Below are positions 57,054 through 64,000 of a stretch of 64,000 bases of DNA, piece by piece. Origin of the DNA: Diaphorobacter aerolatus (lineage in GTDB: Bacteria > Pseudomonadota > Gammaproteobacteria > Burkholderiales > Burkholderiaceae_C); assembly GCF_014489535.1 (NCBI RefSeq), contig NZ_CP060783.1, forward strand, positions 2,294,001 through 2,358,000, read 5' to 3'. A program made the position numbers and the translations under genes. The notes beneath the pieces are model-generated. The model made no database searches. It saw only the letters and a program-made list of their open reading frames with translations, and was not told the origin of the DNA. The number at the start of each line of letters is the position of its first letter. The stretch's first letter is position 1.

Positions 57054-57229
57054 GGCGGTCACCTTCGTGCCTGTAAAGTGGCGAAGGGTTCGCTCACCGT
57101 GCTTCGGCACTGACCCATCGGTTCGCTGATCCGATACCGTTTCCTGCACGCGCATGCGCTCCGGGAACGGCGGCAGCCAGCGCGGTCACTCCGTGCTGCA
57201 TCCCGGCGAACGACAAGAGGACAGCAGAC

Positions 57230-58488
57230 ATGAATGAATTGATGGGTTTCTGGGGCAGTGGCTGCGCCCCTCCGCAGGATTGCCGACGGTGCAATGGTCG
57301 CTGCTTCTCGCGGCGGCCTCGGTCTGCGGATACCTCGTTTACCGCCACACGGGCCTGCCCAAGGTCGTGGGCTATTCCATCGTCGGCATGGTCGCCGGTC
57401 TGCTGGGTTTCAACGGCGCCCTGTGGCCCCTACAGGGCATTGGCCTGTTCATGATGGAACTGGCGATTGCCGTCGTGCTGTTCGATGCCGGGGGCCGCAT
57501 TCCCTGGCGCTGGTTTCGCCACAACCCGATGGTGCTGGTGCAGAGCATCGCCGAATCGGCGCTCACCTATCTGGCGGTCTACTGGATCATGCTGTGGTTG
57601 AACGTGCCGCGAGAGGCCGCAGGCCCGATTGCGCTGGTCGCCATGGCCGCGTCACCGGCCGTGGTCGCGCGCGTCGTGGCCGACACGCGCGCGGCCGGTC
57701 CGGTCACGGACCGGGCCATCGTGCTGTCAACGCTCTCCACGCTGTATGCGCTCACCTTCGGCGGCGCGCATGCCGAGATGCTGAGCCGACCGGGCAGCAA
57801 TTTCTTCGAAGCGATTCCACCGGTGCTGGTGATGTTCGGCGTGTCCATCGTCGTCGGCATGCTGCTGTCGGGCTTTATCCGGCTGGCGCTGCGCTACATG
57901 AGCCCGGCCAGCGAAAACACCTCGATTCTCGCGCTCGCGCTCATCGCGGCAAGCACTACCGTGGCCGCGCACCTCGGGGGATCGGCGCCGCTTGCCGCGC
58001 TGATCGGCGGCATGCTCATCAAGCAACTGCATCCGCGCCCCTGGGCGCTGCCCCGGCAGTTGGGAACGGCGTCTTCGGTGCTCAACATGCTGATGTTCGT
58101 GCTGGTGTCCACGGTGGCGGCGCAGGCGGACTGGACCCTGACGATCGCCAGCACCGTGTTTGCGCTGATCGCCGTGCGCCTGCTCGCCAAGGCGCTGGGC
58201 GTGGGCATCGGCAACATCGGCAGCGGCGCAAGCTGGCGGCAGGCGCTGTGGGTGGGTGCGGCGATGATGCCGATGTCGTCGATTGCGCTGTTGATCGCAT
58301 CGCAGTTCGTGACCGCATCGCCGGCCACCGGCGCGATCATCGCCAGCATCGCGCTGCCCACGATCCTGCTCATGGAGGTGTTCGGAGCCGTGATTGCCAC
58401 CGTGGCACTGTACCGCGCCGGAGAAACCCACAAGCCCTGGGCGACGCTGCCCTCGAGCCAGTCTGGAGGCGAGTCCCGTGAGTCTTGA
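57230..58488 (+). CDS. CPA2-type cation:proton antiporter, one frameshift
   Basis: About 419 aa. It starts at ATG 57230 after AAGAGGA as MNELMGFW, a one-base deletion in the G run at 57252-57255, then [17 protein letters not shown] and about 12 membrane helices (e.g. [34 protein letters not shown]). Na+/H+ or K+/H+ exchange in the inner membrane. A start at 57280 would lose the first helix lead. Confidence 0.85.
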
Positions 58489-59596
58489 AGCCTTTCATCA
58501 TTCGAAGCCGCTGACGCTGGGCGTCGAGCTCGAACTGCAGCTCGTGAACACCCACGACTACGATCTCGCGCCCTACGCCGAGGACATGCTGCGCCTGATG
58601 CACAAGACGCCGCTGCCCGGCAGCGTGGTGCCCGAGATGACGAACTCGATGATCGAGATCTCGACCGACGTCTGCCACTCGTGCAACGAGGTGATCAGCC
58701 AGCTCACGCCGATCCGCGACGCGCTCGTCAGGAGTGCCGACAAGCTCAACATCGCCGTGGTGGGTGGCGGCACGCATCCGTTCCAGCAGTGGCACGAGCG
58801 GCGCATCTACGACAAGCCGCGCTTTCACGAGCTATCGGCGCTCTACGGCTATCTCACCAAGCAATTCACCATCTTCGGCCAGCACGTGCACATCGGCTGC
58901 CCCGACGCGGACGCCGCGCTGCTGATGCTGCACCGCATGTCGCGCTACATCCCGCACTGCATTGCGCTGTCGGCTTCGAGCCCGTATGTGCAGGGACAGG
59001 ACACGCAGTTCGATTCCGCGCGCCTGAATTCGGTGTTCGCGTTTCCGCTGTCGGGCCGCGCGCCGTGCGTGCTCAAGTGGAGCGAATTCGAGTCCTACTT
59101 CGACAAGATGACGCACACCGGCGTGGTCAAGAGCATGAAGGACTTCTACTGGGACATCCGCCCCAAGCCCGAGTACGGCACCATCGAGATCCGCGTGTTC
59201 GACACCCCGCTGACCATCGAGCGCGCAGCCGCGCTCGCGGGCTATGTGCAGTCGCTCGGCGCGTGGTTTCTCAACGAGCAGCCCTTCGTCCCCGAGGAAG
59301 ACGACTACCTCGTCTACACCTACAACCGCTTTCAGGCCTGCCGCTTCGGGCTTGACGCGGTCTATGTCGATCCGCCGTCGGGCACGCACATGCAGTTGCG
59401 CGACCACATTTTGCAGACCATGGACAGGATCGCGCCCTATGCCGAGGCCAATGGCGCAACCGGCGCGCTCGAGCTGCTGCGCAAGGACGTGCAGATCGGC
59501 CAGAACGACGCGCGCTGGCTGCGTGAACGCCAGCGCGAGGAGCAGATGCTGGCCGAAGTGAGCCGCCAGGCATCGCTCAAGTTCCGTGGCAACTGA
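58478..59596 (+). CDS. ybdK: YbdK-type carboxylate-amine ligase
   Basis: 372 aa from GTG 58478, with GGAGG 8 bases upstream; it overlaps the antiporter by 11 bases. Glutamate-cysteine ligase 2 motifs [42 protein letters not shown] and [17 protein letters not shown]. Weak gamma-glutamylcysteine ligase activity is known for E. coli YbdK. Confidence 0.92.
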   Translation: MSLEAFHHSKPLTLGVELELQLVNTHDYDLAPYAEDMLRLMHKTPLPGSVVPEMTNSMIEISTDVCHSCNEVISQLTPIRDALVRSADKLNIAVVGGGTHPFQQWHERRIYDKPRFHELSALYGYLTKQFTIFGQHVHIGCPDADAALLMLHRMSRYIPHCIALSASSPYVQGQDTQFDSARLNSVFAFPLSGRAPCVLKWSEFESYFDKMTHTGVVKSMKDFYWDIRPKPEYGTIEIRVFDTPLTIERAAALAGYVQSLGAWFLNEQPFVPEEDDYLVYTYNRFQACRFGLDAVYVDPPSGTHMQLRDHILQTMDRIAPYAEANGATGALELLRKDVQIGQNDARWLRERQREEQMLAEVSRQASLKFRGN

Positions 59597-59605
59597 GTGT
59601 CTTGC

Positions 59606-60583
59606 ATGGGTGAGTTCGATCTGATTGCGCACTATTTCACGCGTCCCGTGCGCCGCGCGGCGCTGGGCGTGGGAGACGATTGCGCGCTGCTGCGCATCGA
59701 GCCGGGCATGCAGCTGGCGGTGTCGAGCGACATGCTGGTCGCCGGTCGGCACTTCTTTGACGACGTGAATCCGGTGCATCTGGGCCACAAGTCGCTGGCG
59801 GTGAATCTGAGCGATCTGGCGGCCAGCGGCGCCCGGCCGCTCGCATTCACGCTGGCGCTTTCGCTGCCCGCCGTCGATGAGCCGTGGCTCAAGGGATTTG
59901 CGCAGGGCCTGCTCGCACTGGCCGACGCGCACGACATCGAACTCGTGGGTGGCGATACCACGCATGGCCCGCTGAACATCTGCATCACCGCATTCGGCGA
60001 GGTGCCGCCCGGCAAGGCCCTGCTGCGCAGCGGCGCCTTGCCCGGTGACGACATCTGGGTGAGCGGCACACTCGGCGACGCGCGGCTGGCGCTCGACGCG
60101 GCCCTTGGCAAGATCGACCCGCCACTGCCGCCCGAGGTGCTGGATGCGGCGCGCGAGCGGCTCGAATGCCCCACGCCGCGTGTCGCGCTGGGCATGGCGC
60201 TGCGCGGTATCGCGAGCAGCGCGCTCGACCTCAGTGACGGCCTGCTCGGCGATCTCACGCACATCCTGGAGCAATCGCAGGTGGGCGCGCAGATCGACGC
60301 CGACGCCGCGCTGCAAACCATGGCCGCACGCGCCTTCGCCCCGGCACTGCGGCTTGCAGACACGCAGTGGCTGGAATGCGTGCTCGCGGGCGGCGACGAC
60401 TACGAACTCGCGTTCACCGCGCCCGCCGCGCTGCGCGTAGCGGTGCAGGACGCCGCATGCTCGGCCAGCACGCGCGTCACGCGCATCGGCAGCATCACCG
60501 CAGGGCACGGCATTCGCGTGCTCGACGCCAACGGGCGGGCACTGCCACGCCAACGCTGGGACTCGTTCGACCACTTCGCGTGA
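59606..60583 (+). CDS. thiL: Thiamine-monophosphate kinase
   Basis: 325 aa from ATG 59606. GVGDDCALL, NLSDLAASGARPLAF, LVGGDTTHGPL, ALDLSDGLLGDL and GGDDYELAF are ThiL signatures. Phosphorylates thiamine monophosphate to the diphosphate, the cofactor of phosphoketolase and other enzymes. Confidence 0.95.
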   Translation: MGEFDLIAHYFTRPVRRAALGVGDDCALLRIEPGMQLAVSSDMLVAGRHFFDDVNPVHLGHKSLAVNLSDLAASGARPLAFTLALSLPAVDEPWLKGFAQGLLALADAHDIELVGGDTTHGPLNICITAFGEVPPGKALLRSGALPGDDIWVSGTLGDARLALDAALGKIDPPLPPEVLDAARERLECPTPRVALGMALRGIASSALDLSDGLLGDLTHILEQSQVGAQIDADAALQTMAARAFAPALRLADTQWLECVLAGGDDYELAFTAPAALRVAVQDAACSASTRVTRIGSITAGHGIRVLDANGRALPRQRWDSFDHFA

Positions 60584-60634
60584 GGCCGACGCTGGTAGCA
60601 TGGCGCTCTCCGGCACCACCGACTTCGAGGTTTC

Positions 60635-62290
60635 ATGCTTATTCCATCGCTCTCGCAGCCCGGCATCGGGCGGACCGTTCATCTGGCAATCGCCGCCGCC
60701 CTGGGCACGGCCACCGGGGTGATGCCGCATGCGGCCCTCGCGGCCGACGGCAATTCGAGCATCACGCAGGTCAAGGTCTATCCGGGCAGCGCCACGGTGG
60801 AACGCCTCGCGCGGGTTCCCGCCGGTGCACGCAGCATCACCATCCGCTGCCTGTCGCCGCAACTGGACGCGCAGAGTCTTCAGGTGCATGCCGACTCGAG
60901 CGTGCGCATCGGCGAGACCAGCATCCGGGTGCAGGAGCGCGATCTGGACAAGGAATGCGCCACGCCGCTCGACGATCAGGTGCGGCAGGCCGAAGACCGC
61001 GTCGCCATTGCCAAGGCCGAGACCGACTCGCTCGAACTGGCCACGAGCTATCTCAAGACCGTTGCCACCAAGGCACCTGATGACGTGCACAGCGGCCCCG
61101 GAACGCCCGGCTCGGCCTCGATCAACAGCACCACCGACGCGCTGCGCCGCTCGTCGCAGGACGTGCTGCTCAAGCTGCATCAGGCCAGGCGCAAGCAGGA
61201 GCTTGCCGATCTCGCGCTCAAGGAACTCATGACCGAGCGCAACCGCACGGCCGGACCGAATGCGCGCGTGTCCACGGTGACCATCACGCTCGCCGCCGAA
61301 CGCGAAAGCGATCTGCGCCTGTCCTACCAGTTGCGTGGGCCGAGCTGGTCGCCCAGCTACCGCGCGACGCTGGACAGCGCCACCAGCGTCGTGCGTCTCG
61401 AACGCATGGCTCTGGTCGCCCAGAACACCGGCGAGGACTGGCGCAACGTGCAGCTCACGCTGTCCACCGGTCAACCGACGCGCGCCACGTCGGGCCGCAT
61501 GCCCAACGCATGGACGCTCGACATCTACACGCCGCCGCCCGAGACCGATATGCAGCGGCGGGGCATACCCTCGCCCGCGCCCGCGCCCGTGGCCGTTTCC
61601 GGCCCGGTGATGATGATCGAGGGCGCGCCCGAAATGCCACGCTTCGACGTGCAGGTCAGCGACAACGCCTACGCCACCGAGTTCAGCGTGCCGCAGCGCA
61701 TCACGGTGCCCTCGGGCGGGCAGCGTGTCACGCTGTCGCTTGGCACGCAGGACGCGCGCGCGCAACTCGTCTCACGCAGCGCTCCGGCGGTCGAACAGGC
61801 CGCCTACCTGGTCGCGCAACTGCCCACGCTGCCCGGTGTCTGGCCAACGGCAAGCGTCGCGCTGTATCGCGACAATGCCTACGTCGGCCAGGGCACGCTC
61901 AACAACAACGCCGACGAGCTGTCGCGCACCGGCCTCGCGTTCGGGCGTGACGAGCGCGTCGTCGTCACCGCCGAGCCGCAGCAGCAGAATTCCGGCAGCG
62001 CGGGCTTCACCGGCGCCAACGTGGAGCGCAAGGTACAGCACGCGTACCGCGTCGAAAACCGCCACCAGCGACCGGTGGCGCTGCAGGTGCTGGAGTCGGC
62101 GCCGGTATCGCGCAACGAGCAGATCGAGGTGAGGTCCCAATATGAGCCCGCGCCCGCCGACAAGGAATGGAACCGCCGCCCCGGATTGATCCTCTGGAGC
62201 GAGACCCTTGCTCCCGGCTCCTCGCAGCGATTCGTGGCTACGCATACACTGCGTTACCCCAAGGACGCACGGCTGCAGGAATCGCAGTGA
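60635..62290 (+). CDS. DUF4139/DUF4140 exported protein
   Basis: 551 aa. Signal peptide, an N-terminal DUF4140 domain (ITQVKVYPGSATVERLARVPAG), coiled helix, then DUF4139 (RLSYQLRGPSWSPSYRATLD, RMALVAQNTGEDWRNVQLTLSTGQP). Related to mucoidy inhibitor A homologues; the biochemical role is unknown. Confidence 0.88.
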   Translation: MLIPSLSQPGIGRTVHLAIAAALGTATGVMPHAALAADGNSSITQVKVYPGSATVERLARVPAGARSITIRCLSPQLDAQSLQVHADSSVRIGETSIRVQERDLDKECATPLDDQVRQAEDRVAIAKAETDSLELATSYLKTVATKAPDDVHSGPGTPGSASINSTTDALRRSSQDVLLKLHQARRKQELADLALKELMTERNRTAGPNARVSTVTITLAAERESDLRLSYQLRGPSWSPSYRATLDSATSVVRLERMALVAQNTGEDWRNVQLTLSTGQPTRATSGRMPNAWTLDIYTPPPETDMQRRGIPSPAPAPVAVSGPVMMIEGAPEMPRFDVQVSDNAYATEFSVPQRITVPSGGQRVTLSLGTQDARAQLVSRSAPAVEQAAYLVAQLPTLPGVWPTASVALYRDNAYVGQGTLNNNADELSRTGLAFGRDERVVVTAEPQQQNSGSAGFTGANVERKVQHAYRVENRHQRPVALQVLESAPVSRNEQIEVRSQYEPAPADKEWNRRPGLILWSETLAPGSSQRFVATHTLRYPKDARLQESQ

Positions 62291-62328
62291 TTTTTGCGCC
62301 ACCGGCACGCCCGTCCCATCCGTTGACC

Positions 62329-62877
62329 ATGCAAGATTTTTCGCACTCACCCGCTCCCGCATCCGAGCCGCAGCCCCAGGCGGCGCGACCGTCGCTTCGG
62401 CGCTTCATGTTCGCCAATCCGCTGCATCTGGTGGCGCTCGGCTTTGGCAGCGGGCTCTCGCGCGTCGCCCCCGGTACGGTCGGCACGGCCTGGGGATGGC
62501 TGGCATTTCTGATGATGCAGTTGTGGCTCTCGCAGGCGCAGTTGGGCCTCGTGATTGCCGTGTCGCTGGTGCTCGGCTGGATCGCCTGCACCGTCACCGC
62601 ACGCAACATGGGCGTGATGGATCCCGGCAGCATCGTCTGGGACGAGGTGATCGCGATCTGGATCATCCTGTGGCTTGCCATGCCCATGGGCTTCTGGGGA
62701 CAGCTCGCCGCGTTCGGCCTGTTCCGTTTTTTCGATGCCGTGAAACCCGGCCCCGTCAAATGGGCCGATCAGCTCTTCAAGGGCTTTGGCTGGCGAGGCG
62801 GCTTCGGCATCATGTTTGATGATCTGGTTGCCGCGTTCTGCACGCTGCTGGTGATTGCGCTCTGGAGGTGGATCTGA
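62329..62877 (+). CDS. pgpA: Phosphatidylglycerophosphatase A
   Basis: 182 aa from ATG 62329 (GTG 62287 is a less likely start). Conserved GFGSGLSRVAPGTVGT, DPGSIVWDEVIAIWIILW and FRFFDAVKPGPVKWAD. Inner-membrane phosphatase that makes phosphatidylglycerol. Overlaps pncC by one base. Confidence 0.94.
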   Translation: MQDFSHSPAPASEPQPQAARPSLRRFMFANPLHLVALGFGSGLSRVAPGTVGTAWGWLAFLMMQLWLSQAQLGLVIAVSLVLGWIACTVTARNMGVMDPGSIVWDEVIAIWIILWLAMPMGFWGQLAAFGLFRFFDAVKPGPVKWADQLFKGFGWRGGFGIMFDDLVAAFCTLLVIALWRWI

Positions 62878-63422
62878 TGCTCGAACAAGACAACCCGCAA
62901 GGCGTTTCGCAATCCTCGGCCAGAGAACTGTTCGGCCTGTCGAGTGAACAGCTCGAACCGCATCTGCGCAGGCTGGCCGACACCCTCAAGACGCGCCGGT
63001 GGATGCTGACCACCGCCGAAAGCTGCACCGGCGGCATGATCGCCGCGGCCTGCACCGACCTGGCCGGATCGAGTGACTGGTTCGAGCGCGGTTTCGTGAG
63101 CTACGGCAACGCCGCCAAGACGGACATGCTGGGCGTGCCCGGCATGCTCATCCTACTGCACGGCGCCGTCAGCGAACCCGTGGTGCGCGCCATGGCGACC
63201 GGCGCGGTGCTGCGTTCGCAGGCACAGGTCAGCATCGCGGTCACCGGCGTCGCCGGCCCGGGCGGAGGCACCGAGGCCAAGCCCGTCGGCACCGTGTGGT
63301 TTGGCTGGCAGGTGGATGGCGCGCTGCACAGCGAGGTGGTGCACTTCGTGGGTGACCGGGCGACGGTACGCACGGAGACGCTGCGGCACGCCATTGTCCG
63401 GCTCAACGAACTGATGGCCTGA
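62877..63422 (+). CDS. pncC: Nicotinamide-nucleotide amidohydrolase (CinA C-terminal family)
   Basis: 181 aa after GGAGG. Conserved LTTAESCTGGMIAAACTD, GSSDWFERGFVSYGN and SIAVTGVAGPGGGTEAKPVGTVW. Deamidates NMN to nicotinate mononucleotide. It has an unusually long N-terminal extension of about 45 residues. Confidence 0.93.
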   Translation: MLEQDNPQGVSQSSARELFGLSSEQLEPHLRRLADTLKTRRWMLTTAESCTGGMIAAACTDLAGSSDWFERGFVSYGNAAKTDMLGVPGMLILLHGAVSEPVVRAMATGAVLRSQAQVSIAVTGVAGPGGGTEAKPVGTVWFGWQVDGALHSEVVHFVGDRATVRTETLRHAIVRLNELMA

Positions 63423-63435
63423 GCGAAACGGACGT

Positions 63436-63834
63436 TCAGAACACCACGCCCGAGACCAGCGCAATGTTGGCGTAGGGCGTGAATTCCCCGGTGCGCACGA
63501 CCGCGACCGCACGCTGACTCAAGCGCTTGAACTCCTCATGCGACAGGGTCTCGGCCACCGGTAGCCGATCCGCGTTGTCGGCCCACCAGCGCGGCATCTC
63601 ACCCTGCGCACCCAGCGATTCGCGCGCGATCACGGCGGTCTCCACCTTGAGTTCGGAAAGCACCGCGTCGAGCACCTGCGTGACCGAAGGCACGCCCTTG
63701 CACAGTGCCAGATCGATGCGACGGACACCGGGTGGAACCGGCAGGCCGGCGTCACCGATCACCAGCACGTCGCCGTGGCCCATGCCGGCAATCACGCCCG
63801 ACAACTCTGCGTGAAGCAGCGTCGTGCGCTTCAT
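63436..63834 (-). CDS. rbsD: D-ribose pyranase
   Basis: 132 aa, with MGHGDVLVIGDAGLPVP and RRIDLALCKGVPS typical of RbsD, which interconverts pyranose and furanose forms of ribose for ribokinase. Its ATG overlaps the stop of the ribokinase gene. Confidence 0.93.
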   Translation of the reverse strand: MKRTTLLHAELSGVIAGMGHGDVLVIGDAGLPVPPGVRRIDLALCKGVPSVTQVLDAVLSELKVETAVIARESLGAQGEMPRWWADNADRLPVAETLSHEEFKRLSQRAVAVVRTGEFTPYANIALVSGVVF

Positions 63835-64000
63835 GGCGTATTTGGGCGCGTTGCGCGGGTGAGTTGCTCGACCTCCTGCGCGGTCGGAATCGACGGCTGG
63901 GCCCCGGCCCGCGTCACGCAGATGCTGGCCGCGCGCATCGCCCATTGCGTGGCCGCATCCAGCGTTGCGCCGCCCGCGAGCTGCACGGCAAGCGCGCCGA
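63831..64000 (-). CDS. rbsK: Ribokinase, C-terminal end (5' part outside window)
   Basis: Only the last 56 codons are present: ALAVQLAGGATLDAATQWAMRAASICVTRAGAQPSIPTAQEV, the ribokinase C-terminal helix and SxTRxGAQPSxP motif. Overlap ATGA with rbsD. Phosphorylates D-ribose. Confidence 0.85.
   Translation of the reverse strand, partial: GALAVQLAGGATLDAATQWAMRAASICVTRAGAQPSIPTAQEVEQLTRATRPNTP

Noticed and set aside
58832..61765. 977-codon open frame on the minus strand
   Set aside because: It lies wholly opposite ybdK, thiL and DUF4139 and is a product of high GC third-position bias.

Overview
GC-rich bacterial chromosome, most like a betaproteobacterium of the Burkholderiales (Comamonadaceae-like). 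The clues are the core gene order on the right (trpE - chorismate mutase - trpG, rpe, apaG - gcr, thiL, pgpA - pncC, rbsD - rbsK) and the copper gene repertoire on the left. About 46 kb of accessory DNA abuts about 17.5 kb of core genome. The junction is sharp: the first 14 codons of trpG (46463-46504) are followed at once by foreign sequence, with an island-type tyrosine integrase 154 bp inside. The left end of the island lies outside the window.

Block A (1-20990) is mainly metabolic. On the + strand, coupled by ATGA overlaps: an MFS transporter tail, LemA, two TPM-domain proteins, a beta-CASP RNA nuclease, an archaeal-type AMP/thymidine phosphorylase, a divergent PRPP synthetase, a DUF6629 membrane protein, an 84-aa unknown, a D-2-hydroxyacid dehydrogenase, an ABC1/UbiB-type kinase and a type II GAPDH. 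Converging on the - strand: a helix-hairpin-helix/nuclease-like protein, phosphoketolase, cyclopropane fatty acid synthase, a MerR regulator with its own 19-bp-spacer promoter, acetate kinase, DUF3141, a CopZ-like protein and DUF2933. Together these could turn RNA or nucleotides into ribose phosphates, split pentose phosphate to acetyl-phosphate and glyceraldehyde-3-phosphate, and make ATP through acetate kinase. That reading is inference.

Block B (21192-41107) is a full copper-handling locus: CopK, CopZ-like protein, CopSR, TolC-like protein, multicopper oxidase CopA, cupredoxin, CusF, DUF2933, cytochrome c, a Cu(I) P-type ATPase and CusCBA with CusF fused to CusB. Two promoters match the CueR pattern. 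Two others carry FNR/ANR-type boxes, which suggests that copper export is tied to low oxygen.

Block C (41274-46462) is the island's right end: LysR, XRE, a LysR effector domain without DNA-binding domain, a GlxA-type AraC regulator divergent from an isochorismatase-like hydrolase, and the integrase. Block D (46460-64000) is core genome: the trp operon start with a candidate leader peptide, a chemoreceptor, a DUF2938/MerR pair, gph, rpe, apaG, gcr, a CPA2 antiporter with a structured leader, ybdK, thiL, DUF4139, pgpA, pncC, rbsD and the end of rbsK.

Many genes are split by frameshifts. I count about 29. Every one whose frames I checked behaves as a one-base deletion, usually in a G or C run. 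I read these mostly as sequencing or assembly errors, so split genes are given as single genes spanning the break. No rRNA, tRNA, CRISPR array or insertion sequence was found.
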